56,215 nt of DNA from Gammaproteobacteria bacterium 42_54_T18 (GTDB lineage Bacteria > Pseudomonadota > Gammaproteobacteria > Pseudomonadales > Ketobacteraceae). Positions 28,101-35,194 of this stretch are shown in pieces. The translations under genes and the position numbers were made by a program. Each line of letters opens with the position of its first letter. The stretch's first letter is position 1. The stretch lies in contig MAAL01000122.1 of assembly GCA_002163245.1 (NCBI GenBank), forward strand, positions 1 through 56,215, written 5' to 3'. Under the pieces are notes generated by a model, which saw only the letters and a program-made list of their open reading frames with translations, made no database searches and was not told the DNA's origin.

Positions 28101-28663
28101 ACTAGGAATGGAATGATAAGCAATACAAAAATAAAGACTCCCACTAATTTTATGATGGCTAAATGAAATGGCAGTAGCGAAAATGTCATCGAAAGGACAA
28201 AGATGTTTAAGGTCGGTGAGCTGGTGAGTGTCGCCAGAGCGGTTTCAATTCGGGTGCCTGCTTTAACCATGCCGTGTGCAATAGGTGTTGAGCAGTTGGC
28301 GCATACTCCTAAGGGAACGCCAATTACCATACCTTTTAGAGAGTTGATAATGTGGAAACGGGAGGGGGGGAGTTGAGGTAGTAGGCGTAACAGGGTAAAA
28401 AATGCTGCCGCAAAAACAAGCCCAAAGGTCATGCCTTTCCAGTTGGTATACCCCCAGTTGATAGCGGATTTTGCAACACGTTCAATGTAAGGTTGTTCTT
28501 GTGATACGGGTAAAATCACGTCAAAAGCAATGGCGCTAATGCTTGTGCGTTGGCCCATTTGAGCTTTGGTGTCGAGGGCAGGGAAGCGTGACTGTGTCCA
28601 GAAGAATAGGGCTATAAGCGCCATCAATACTACAGCAAGGGATATTTGTTTTTTGTCTGCCAC
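25127..28663 (-). CDS. ArsP-type permease fused to FG-GAP/ASPIC beta-propeller
   Basis: An 1178-residue fusion. Residues 1-365 form an ArsP/DUF318 permease: about eight helices, with the family core GVPLGVCANCSTPIAHGM (115-132; C121 and C124) and the second half GAFLPVPIAFD. Residues 400-482 hold three C-x11-C pairs. Residues 597-850 and 985-1070 hold FG-GAP/VCBS calcium loops (DVNNDNYPDL, DINNDGWLDL, DKDLDGDLDI, DLDGDLDI). Residues 855-940 are a second Cys-pair insert. Residues about 1098-1172 are a UnbV/ASPIC domain (FGLGKHKSIRNIQITW). It is the last gene of the minus-strand series after meaB (75-base gap). The propeller is probably periplasmic. Transported substrate unknown. Confidence 0.85.
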   Translation of the reverse strand: MADKKQISLAVVLMALIALFFWTQSRFPALDTKAQMGQRTSISAIAFDVILPVSQEQPYIERVAKSAINWGYTNWKGMTFGLVFAAAFFTLLRLLPQLPPSRFHIINSLKGMVIGVPLGVCANCSTPIAHGMVKAGTRIETALATLTSSPTLNIFVLSMTFSLLPFHLAIIKLVGVFIFVLLIIPFLVNRFTTQSIDSHIKADNLQKEIPTHPLSNNIEECELPSNNWIQAIKLVSTNFISNLWTIVKATLPLMILAGLLGAIVIESISFTSIAESKSSILALIAVSIIGAFLPVPIAFDIIIVTTLLAAGFPVGLSMALLFSLGIFSIYPAMVVARNVSAKLSMAMFVGVIGVSCISGLVAEQYNQSLILSATNTVSELTLKAEATKQAATPNIQSIAEIQCALLQDPLLEKECVHEASTIPNSSSINKEEIDPLACNNLTVPAEQMRCFSRLTSLFAIKTNKLQQCNPIVLADIKNTCKKTIVLNKIRTLYDIENVQFSLASKNTDTTKGNTEQKTAPHSITTDNIVQNPKALTIKQWKKRHTQDEISISSIDLHPKAQDSTQADQPNITPVFKHVDAASMGISLPANFFLSDFYEPFKYGRGIASGDVNNDNYPDLVFATPAGPILYTNTGGAFLRTSLHLPKSIEKNTFLVSFADINNDGWLDLFFGTYGGKNYVVFNNHSNLESNQQWDINSIIELPNTQTSLTMAAGFIDKDLDGDLDIYLGNWTAGAENNFSTEYSQNAWLINNIGINNTNKQASSETIPFTLLPETGVKGETLSVLFSDFSADNITDLIVTNDNQAPDLYYRNSELIPVNDIIPSTSLTTMSVDTADFNNDLLLDIFTADMSFGEGETPSYCDAIFLTSQKVLCHQNLKSWKSIKRMAPQECNKISGSHEQQQCVIAFIIHIAKVSSDPSICTKIGPQYTNKKLLCQRMATKLAQETLVLTEHIPQIQSNKLMLATESGKFIDATDAFNASASFWSWNSKAADLDNDQWQDIFIANGFGFGEIQNEIHSNVFFHNQKGLHFKESTKEFGLTQYLNTPSYTYLDIDLDGDLDIISTAIMAQPQVYLNQISDTPINYSTGNNISFSLKDYTQNRFCIGCKITIEYGDNSHQIREIKLSGGFLSFDEPVTYFGLGKHKSIRNIQITWSDGKHTKIEKNILAGSRYRIERRANP

Positions 28664-28738
28664 AGAGGTCTATGCCTTTTTGTGAATGAAGTGTGCACAG
28701 TGTAAAGTAGCTAGCGTCGTTTGTCTTTGTTTGTAGGG

Positions 28739-29746
28739 TTAGCGCTCTAGAATGCGTTGTTCAATGGCGGTAGTGGCAAATGTCATTTTTTCTTCGTACC
28801 CCGTGAGTTGCTTTAGGGCCTCTTGCTCTTGGCTGAGGATATCTAGGCCAAATTTTCCGTAGAGCTCTTGAATGGTTTTCTGAAGGTAGAAGTTTTCTAT
28901 ATCTTTGGGTTTCTTGTTTTTGCTTTGATCGTTACGTTGAATGGATCGAATAAATCCCGCTAGCTCCTGAATGCCTTTATGTTTTGTGGCGCTGGTAAGG
29001 AATATATTGTCCTTGGCGGCATTTTCAAAACTGTCTTTAGCATTGAGCACAATAAGTTTTGATTGCTTTAAACTGGCTCTTAGCATGTGGTAGCTGGTTC
29101 TTGCTAGGCGTTCTTCATCACACTTGTTGACGATGAAGCTATCTGGGATTTCCATGATGCCTGCTTTCATAAACTGAATTTGATCACCTGCCAGAGGCTG
29201 CATCATTAAAAACGTGTGATCACTCATATACTGAATGTCGATTTCGTTCTGGCCAATGCCGACGGTTTCTATAATGATCAGGTCGAATAGATACCGAAGC
29301 AGGCGTGTTGCTTGAAAGGTGTTGTGAGTGATGCCGCCGAGTTCTAGGTTTGATGCTTGGGAGCGGAAAAAGAGGTTTTTGTTTTTGCTTCCTGAATGCA
29401 TTCGTGTGCGATCGCCGAGAATGGCTCCGCCGGATTTTTGGCTTGAGGGGTCAATGGCGAGAACGGCGATGCGTAGGTCGTTGTTTTGAGTCAGCGTTTT
29501 GCAGAGTTCGGCAATTAGGCTGGATTTTCCGGCGCCTGGGGTTCCGGTGAAACCAATGGTTACGCCTTTGCCGGTGAAGGTTTTGGGATTGTTGGTGATA
29601 TGATGAATAATATCGTGGCGTTCTTGGGTTGCTTTTTCTGAACGGTTTTCAAATAGCGAGATCAGCTTGGCAAGTGGCAATTTTTTAAGATTGGCTGCTT
29701 GGGTAAGTTGCTGTAGGCGTTTTTCGTCCAGTGGATTTGTTTGCAT
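28739..29746 (-). CDS. meaB: MeaB-type GTPase, chaperone of a B12-dependent acyl-CoA mutase
   Basis: A 335-residue G3E-family GTPase. The P-loop TGTPGAGKSS is at 67-76, AIDPSSQKSGGAILGDRTRM follows, IIETVGIGQNE provides the G3 region and NKCD the guanine-specificity motif. These mark MeaB/ArgK proteins, which protect and reload adenosylcobalamin in methylmalonyl- or ethylmalonyl-CoA mutase. It lies directly downstream of the ethylmalonyl-CoA mutase gene, so that enzyme is its likely client. A palindromic repeat element separates the two genes. Confidence 0.92.
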   Translation of the reverse strand: MQTNPLDEKRLQQLTQAANLKKLPLAKLISLFENRSEKATQERHDIIHHITNNPKTFTGKGVTIGFTGTPGAGKSSLIAELCKTLTQNNDLRIAVLAIDPSSQKSGGAILGDRTRMHSGSKNKNLFFRSQASNLELGGITHNTFQATRLLRYLFDLIIIETVGIGQNEIDIQYMSDHTFLMMQPLAGDQIQFMKAGIMEIPDSFIVNKCDEERLARTSYHMLRASLKQSKLIVLNAKDSFENAAKDNIFLTSATKHKGIQELAGFIRSIQRNDQSKNKKPKDIENFYLQKTIQELYGKFGLDILSQEQEALKQLTGYEEKMTFATTAIEQRILER

Positions 29747-29793
29747 ACCGCTTGTTTGGTGCTTTTGGTTAGTCGCGGTTGGTTGAGAGCGTG

Positions 29794-29898
29794 CTGTATT
29801 GGTGATTACCTTTCAGAAATCGCAAAAGATCACATCCATGTGTGCTCGACTGCGGCGTCCGTGCCGCAGACGTTTCTGAAAGGTAATCACCAATACAG
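29794..29898. repeat. Palindromic element with perfect 26-bp terminal inverted repeats
   Basis: The arms at 29794-29819 and 29873-29898 are perfectly complementary (outer end CTGTATTGGTGATTACC). Inside is a second hairpin, TGCGGC (29851-29856) with GCCGCA (29863-29868). The core ACATCCATGTGTGCT recurs, with one change and reverse-complemented, in the element at 33311-33453. It has no coding capacity. It may be a MITE or REP-like element, or an mRNA-processing hairpin between ecm and meaB. Confidence 0.85.
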
Positions 29899-29962
29899 GA
29901 CTTGTCGCGAGATTTTTGTTATTTAGCAGTTGTTTGGTTTCTTACCGTTGCTGCTATGTTAA

Positions 29963-31981
29963 TTATTCTGAATCGTTGGCTAGGATAATATCCATGATGC
30001 GATTCATTACTTCCATTAGATCATAATCTTTTGGTGTAAAGATCGCACTTACGCCTTTTTCTTTTAATGCCTCAGCATCCGCTTGAGGAATGATGCCACC
30101 AAGCACAACGGGGATCTTCCCTTTTGCGCCTTCGGAATCCAGTTCTTCAAACAGTTGATCCATGATCTCGTTGTGAGAGCCGGACAATAATGAAATTCCG
30201 ATCACGTCTACGTCTTCTTCGATAGCAGATTGAACGATGTCGGTTGCGCTTAAACGAATACCAAAATAAATAACGTCAAAACCAGCGTGACGAGCGGCTA
30301 CCGAGATCATTTCTGCGCCGTTTGAGTGTCCGTCTAATCCTGGTTTCCCGACAACGATACGAGGGCGGTGGCCGCGAGTGTCCATAAACGTTTTTACTTT
30401 TTCACGGACAGTATCAAGGGTTTCGTTTTCGATGGACAGTGATTGGCCTTCAACACCGGTTGGTGGGCGGTATTCACCATAAACATCACGTAGCGTGGCT
30501 GTCCATTCACCGGTAGTTACACGGGCTTTGGCGCAAGCGATGGAGGCGAGCATCATATTGTCGCCTTTGATGGCTGTTTCTCGCAGTGTTTTTAAGCATT
30601 CTGCAACTTTGGCATCGTCACGTTTTGCTTTGGTTGCTTCTAGTGCGCTAACGGTTTCGGCAGCAGACTCTGGGTCAACTTTAAAGACGCCCCCGTCGCT
30701 ATCTCTAACTAAGGGTGATTCGATGCCATCGGTCCAGCGGTTCTTACCAACAACGATGTGTTCGCCAGAGTTGATTTTACTCATGCGCTCAGCTTGGGAA
30801 ACCACAAGTTGTGATTTCATGTAGCCGTTCTTAATGGCTTCAACACCGCCGCCAGCATCCATTATTTTCTGAATTTCTGCGTTGGCCTGCTCTTTAAGGT
30901 CGTTAACTTTGGATTCGATAACGGGGGAGCCATCAAACAGATCGGGGTATTCTAATAGATCGGTTTCGTACGCGAGTATTTGTTGTAAGCGCAATGACCA
31001 TTGTTGATCCCAAGGGCGGGGCAGTGATAGCGCTTCGTTCCATGCTGGCAATTGTAATGCACGGCAGCGAGCGTCTCGACTTAGGGTTACACCAAGGGTT
31101 TCAATCAAAATTCGCCAGGCGTTGTTCTCAGGCTGTTCTTCCGTCAATCCTAACGAATTCACCTGGATACCGTAGCGGAAACGACGGAATTTTGGATTCT
31201 TAACCTTGTAACGTTCAATACAGATTTCATCCCATAACTGGGTGAATGCTCGCATTTTGCACATTTCTTCGATAAAACGCATACCTGCATTGACGAAGAA
31301 GGATACGCGGCCAACGCAACGTTCAAATTCTTCTTCATCAAAGCAGTTACGCTCTTTGATGGCATCAAGCACCGTAATGGCAGTGACCAATGAATAGGCC
31401 AGTTCTTTCACTGGCGTAGCACCTGCTTCCTGCAAGTGATAAGAACACACGTTAGAGGGGTTCCATTTAGGTACATTGGTTAAACAGAATTCGTACATGT
31501 CCACGATCAGTTTGATGGACTCTTCTGGTGGGAAAACATAGGTTCCACGAGCCAGGAATTCTTTGATCAAATCGTTTTGAGTGGTGCCTTGTAGTTTCTC
31601 AATCGGCACACCGCGCTCTTCGGCAAGCGCTACATAAAGCGACAATAACCACATGGACGTGCCATTGATGGTCATTGAGGTATTAACTTCGGCAATGTCG
31701 ATATTGTCGAACAATATGGCAAAGTCATCCAGAGTATTAATGGGAACGCCAACTTTACCAATTTCAGGTTTGGCAATATCTTCATCAGAGCTGTAACCGC
31801 ACTGTGTGGCAAGGTCAAAGGCAATACTTAAACCGGTCTGACCTTTTGCTAAGTTATTGCGATATAACTCGTTTGATTTACGAACGTTGGTGTGCCCTGC
31901 ATACGTTCGAAATATCCACGGACGATCTTTTGTGGCGTTGCCATCTTTATCAGTAATCTGATGTTTTTGAGGTTCGGTCAT
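29963..31981 (-). CDS. ecm: Ethylmalonyl-CoA mutase (MeaA), adenosylcobalamin-dependent
   Basis: A 672-residue single-chain mutase. It begins with RPWIFRTYAGHTNVRKSNEL; the active-site TIM barrel runs to about residue 400 (TSMTINGTSMWLL, QGTTQNDLIKEFL, CSYHLQEAGATP). The C-terminal B12 domain has GLDGHSNG with D550-x-H552, SLLSGSH (598-604) and GGIIP (628-632). It matches the MeaA/Ecm branch (NSLGLTEEQPENN) better than methylmalonyl-CoA mutase. It converts (2R)-ethylmalonyl-CoA to (2S)-methylsuccinyl-CoA, which is the substrate of the dehydrogenase encoded two genes upstream. Length is in the expected range. Start ATG at 31981. Confidence 0.93.
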   Translation of the reverse strand: MTEPQKHQITDKDGNATKDRPWIFRTYAGHTNVRKSNELYRNNLAKGQTGLSIAFDLATQCGYSSDEDIAKPEIGKVGVPINTLDDFAILFDNIDIAEVNTSMTINGTSMWLLSLYVALAEERGVPIEKLQGTTQNDLIKEFLARGTYVFPPEESIKLIVDMYEFCLTNVPKWNPSNVCSYHLQEAGATPVKELAYSLVTAITVLDAIKERNCFDEEEFERCVGRVSFFVNAGMRFIEEMCKMRAFTQLWDEICIERYKVKNPKFRRFRYGIQVNSLGLTEEQPENNAWRILIETLGVTLSRDARCRALQLPAWNEALSLPRPWDQQWSLRLQQILAYETDLLEYPDLFDGSPVIESKVNDLKEQANAEIQKIMDAGGGVEAIKNGYMKSQLVVSQAERMSKINSGEHIVVGKNRWTDGIESPLVRDSDGGVFKVDPESAAETVSALEATKAKRDDAKVAECLKTLRETAIKGDNMMLASIACAKARVTTGEWTATLRDVYGEYRPPTGVEGQSLSIENETLDTVREKVKTFMDTRGHRPRIVVGKPGLDGHSNGAEMISVAARHAGFDVIYFGIRLSATDIVQSAIEEDVDVIGISLLSGSHNEIMDQLFEELDSEGAKGKIPVVLGGIIPQADAEALKEKGVSAIFTPKDYDLMEVMNRIMDIILANDSE

Positions 31982-32005
31982 CGTGTTAGTCCTAGTGGTA
32001 TCCAG

Positions 32006-33193
32006 TTATGCCTGACGCTTTTTAATGATAAGGCGACGTTCAATTTCAAAAATCTTATCGGTGATTTTTTCTTTGCCAAGGGCTTTCTTATTGTTTTCTT
32101 TGATAAACAAATCGGTACCGTGCTTTTCTAATGCAGTCGCGGCAGTAAGGTTTTTAACGCCAATAAATTGAATAGTGATAATGCTAGCGACATCTGCTAA
32201 TTCAGCGGGTGCATCTTCAACCTTTAATATGCGTGAAAGCGACGACACAGTGTCACCAGCGATTGCAGGTTGAGTATGGTAGCCTTCAGTGAAACCTAAC
32301 TCCCAAACGGTGTTTTCTGTAATATCTCGACTTGCCAATCCTTCTAACCACGCAAAAACCAATCCACCATAAACGATAGGATTGCCACTCATTTTACCGC
32401 TTAAGCTTTGGCTGAACACTTGGTCGTAGTGAAGCGGGTGTGTGTTGCCTACTTGGTAGGTGAGGGCAAAGTGTTCTTCAGTAATGGTGCGGCCATTGTT
32501 ATGAACAATGATGTCACCAGCAGAAAAGTCTTCTGCGTATGTGTTCCAGCCGGTAACGCTTGCAGGAATGTTACGTAGTGCTGTTGCTAAACCATTGGGT
32601 AATGCAACGGATGCATCATCTTGCCAAGGGAACTCCGGTGCTTCACCTTCTGGCAATGGTGTTGTAGGCAAGCGGTCACCACGATAGGCAACCATCAACT
32701 TACGTTCGTATTGCAGCACAACCACATCGTTCTGGTTAACGCCTAAGGTGCGAATAGTTGCAATACCCGGCTTATCAGCGCCACGCTCTTTTCTATCAAT
32801 AACCTTGGTCATCGCACGAATGGTATCGCCAGCATAAACGGGTGCTAAAAATTGAGCGTCGTAATAACCCAGGTTAGCGATAACTTTTTCAGAATCGTTC
32901 TGTACACCCAAAGACAATATTACGTTAAATACCATCTGAGAGGATGCTGGAATCCCATCAAAACCATGAGATTTTGCGTACTCAAGGTCTAAGTGAAGAG
33001 GATTACACTGCATAAAAGTGCGAGAGAAACTGTCTATTTGTGCTTGAGTAAAGGTATATCCTCGCGGATGAACAAAAACCTGACCAGGTACATATTCTTC
33101 TAAGAAACGACCGTATTGCGGGTGGCGCACATTGTCTAGCGTGGCTTCAGCATTGGGAGCGATTTCTTGTTGGGCTTCGAACTTAATTGTCAT
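32006..33193 (-). CDS. mch: Mesaconyl-CoA hydratase (double MaoC fold)
   Basis: A 395-residue protein with two hotdog (MaoC) halves. The first contains QCNPLHLDLEYAKSHGFDG, with the hydratase Asp/His region, and NVILSLGVQNDSEKVIANLG; the second has QVGNTHPLHYDQVF. The blocks LGYYDAQFLAPVYAGDTIRA are those of the ethylmalonyl-CoA pathway hydratase, which interconverts mesaconyl-CoA and beta-methylmalyl-CoA. It is somewhat longer than the Rhodobacter enzyme (about 340 residues), mainly at the C-terminus. It sits 24 bases upstream of ecm in transcription order, separated from mcd by a palindromic element. Confidence 0.9.
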   Translation of the reverse strand: MTIKFEAQQEIAPNAEATLDNVRHPQYGRFLEEYVPGQVFVHPRGYTFTQAQIDSFSRTFMQCNPLHLDLEYAKSHGFDGIPASSQMVFNVILSLGVQNDSEKVIANLGYYDAQFLAPVYAGDTIRAMTKVIDRKERGADKPGIATIRTLGVNQNDVVVLQYERKLMVAYRGDRLPTTPLPEGEAPEFPWQDDASVALPNGLATALRNIPASVTGWNTYAEDFSAGDIIVHNNGRTITEEHFALTYQVGNTHPLHYDQVFSQSLSGKMSGNPIVYGGLVFAWLEGLASRDITENTVWELGFTEGYHTQPAIAGDTVSSLSRILKVEDAPAELADVASIITIQFIGVKNLTAATALEKHGTDLFIKENNKKALGKEKITDKIFEIERRLIIKKRQA

Positions 33194-33310
33194 GGTTTTT
33201 GTGTTCCGTTCTTGGAGAATATTAAAAGGTAAGAATTGATTGTCACATTATTTTTTTTCGAGTTATATCACCTATTCAGATGACCTATAAATCTTGTGAT
33301 AAGCGATGTG

Positions 33311-33453
33311 TTTGACTCTTTATTTCAGAGCTGATTTTTAAGGTTCAGCTGAGGCAAGGATACCCAATGCACTCGCTTTGCTCGCGGGGCAGGCTCCGCC
33401 GAAGAAAGCATACATGGATGTACTTGCTGCGGTTTCTGAAATAAAGAGTCAAA
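33311..33453. repeat. Palindromic element with perfect 19-bp terminal inverted repeats
   Basis: TTTGACTCTTTATTTCAGA (33311-33329) and its exact complement (33435-33453) bound a 143-bp unit between mcd and mch. Inside lies CATACATGGATGTACTTGCT, the reverse complement of a core shared with the element at 29794. It also has a GC-rich GGCAGGCTCCGCC block. The flanking 312-base intergenic region contains nothing else recognisable. Confidence 0.85.
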
Positions 33454-33505
33454 TACAGCGCGATCTAGTAGATCCGCTGAATGTGTGTTGTCGAGAATAA
33501 AGTCG

Positions 33506-35176
33506 TTATTCAGCACCCTCAACAAGCGCCCGAGCAATAACCTTAATAGCCAACGTTTCTTCAGCACCTTCAAAGATAGAGAGTACACGAGAGTCGATAA
33601 AGTATCGGCTCACAGCACTTTCTTCGGCATAACCCATTCCGCCATGAATTTGCATGGCTTCGCGGCATAACCACTCAGAAGATTTACAGGAATATAACTT
33701 AACAAGGCTAGCTTCCATTTGTCCCTTACCCTCATCCATCAAACGAGCAACGTGATAGGTGAATTGACGAGAAACAGAAAGCAACATCGCCATACGAGCG
33801 ATCTTGAAAAGCGTTAATTGATAATCAGCAATCGGCTTATCAAACACCACGCGATCTTGAGAGTAAGAAAGTGCTTTCTCAAACGCCGCTTGCATTACAC
33901 CGGTTGCACGAGCTGCAGTTTGAATACGCCCACCAGCAAAACCAGCCATTGCATAATAGAAACCTTTACCAACACCAGCTTCTTCACCAATAACATGACT
34001 GTCTGGTACAAAAACATTGTCATAAAATACGGTGTAGGAGTGCATGCCACGATAGCCGATGGTTGGAATTGCTTTCCCAGTTAAGCTGCCACCTTCTTTT
34101 TGAACATAATTGAATTCATGTCCATCAGTCGTATCTTTCTCAACCAAGAACATGGTTAATCCACGGTGCCCAGCTTTCGGGTCAGGATTAGTACGAGCCA
34201 ATGTCATCAGCACGCCTGCTTTGCCCGCAAAGGTACACCAGGTTTTTTCACCGTTAAGAATCCAGCCACCATCGGTTTTAGTGGCTTTTAAGGCCATTTT
34301 AGCAACGTCAGAACCAAAGTTTGGCTCGGTTACGGCAACGGCACACAGTGGTTCTGCAACGGCTAGCTTAGGTAACCAATGCTGTTTCTGCGCTTCTGTT
34401 CCGCCTTTTAAAATTGCGCGAGATAAAATCTCTGGGCGAGTAATCAAGCTTCCCGCACCACCTAAAGATCCACGAGAAAGCTCTTCAGTAACCACGATCA
34501 TGCCAAGGTTATCTTCTTGCTCGTCCGGCTGGATGCCGCCGTACTGCATAGGTACAGATAAACCAAAGCACCCAAGCTCAACCAAAGGCTTAAGGATCTC
34601 ATCTGGAATGATAAGATCTTTGGTGTGGATTTCTTCCGCAAGAGGCATAACAACATCTTCAGCAAATTGCTTGAAGCTGTCTTGCATCATGGTTTTTTCT
34701 TCGTCAAGCATGTGGTCGCCAACGTTACCGTCATGGCTTAACACACGCTTACCAAGGGCAACCATATTAGCGGCAGATAAATGCTCATTAATAAATGCAT
34801 CAACGTCATCGGAATCAACTGTTGTTGCTAACGCTGCTCGATCCAGTCCAAAGTCAGCGCGACGAGCACTAAATCGTGTGCGGCAATTTTGTAATGTTTC
34901 AGCAGCAAACTGAAGCGTTATAAGCTCTTCAGTTTTTGCGTTAGCTTCACCTTTTTGACCGCTTATTTGAGCATGATAATCCAGCATGACACTGGCGGCA
35001 GATAATTCTGCAGCGCAATAGGATGCTTCATAACCGGCAAGTTGGTGATCATCTAACTTTTCAGTTGATACTTTTCCGTTTACTAACGTTTGTGCTTTTA
35101 AATAGCTTAACGATGTATTAAGAGCGCTATTGGCAATGTCCAATAACACTTTTGCTTGTTCTAAAGCTGATGCCAT
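33506..35176 (-). CDS. mcd: (2S)-Methylsuccinyl-CoA dehydrogenase
   Basis: A 556-residue acyl-CoA dehydrogenase with an N-terminal extension of about 150 residues. That extension and length are characteristic of the methylsuccinyl-CoA dehydrogenase of the ethylmalonyl-CoA pathway. Dehydrogenase blocks are clear: LCAVAVTEPNFGSDVA (FAD and substrate contact), GEKTWCTFAG, YRGMHSYTVFYDNVFV, and MQIHGGMGYAEES near the C-terminus. It oxidises methylsuccinyl-CoA to mesaconyl-CoA with electron transfer to ETF. It follows the lyase gene by 18 bases and precedes the hydratase. Confidence 0.93.
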   Translation of the reverse strand: MASALEQAKVLLDIANSALNTSLSYLKAQTLVNGKVSTEKLDDHQLAGYEASYCAAELSAASVMLDYHAQISGQKGEANAKTEELITLQFAAETLQNCRTRFSARRADFGLDRAALATTVDSDDVDAFINEHLSAANMVALGKRVLSHDGNVGDHMLDEEKTMMQDSFKQFAEDVVMPLAEEIHTKDLIIPDEILKPLVELGCFGLSVPMQYGGIQPDEQEDNLGMIVVTEELSRGSLGGAGSLITRPEILSRAILKGGTEAQKQHWLPKLAVAEPLCAVAVTEPNFGSDVAKMALKATKTDGGWILNGEKTWCTFAGKAGVLMTLARTNPDPKAGHRGLTMFLVEKDTTDGHEFNYVQKEGGSLTGKAIPTIGYRGMHSYTVFYDNVFVPDSHVIGEEAGVGKGFYYAMAGFAGGRIQTAARATGVMQAAFEKALSYSQDRVVFDKPIADYQLTLFKIARMAMLLSVSRQFTYHVARLMDEGKGQMEASLVKLYSCKSSEWLCREAMQIHGGMGYAEESAVSRYFIDSRVLSIFEGAEETLAIKVIARALVEGAE

Positions 35177-35194
35177 GGTTTAAGTCCTCAGCAA

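Noticed and set aside
29794-33453. Insertion sequence with transposase for the inverted-repeat elements
   Set aside because: Both elements are 105-143 bp and encode nothing; no transposase fragment is visible, so only a repeat call is made.
34110-34913. 267-codon open frame on the plus strand opposite mcd
   Set aside because: It mirrors the codon pattern of the well-supported methylsuccinyl-CoA dehydrogenase gene, has Ser/Pro-rich low-quality sequence and no family match.
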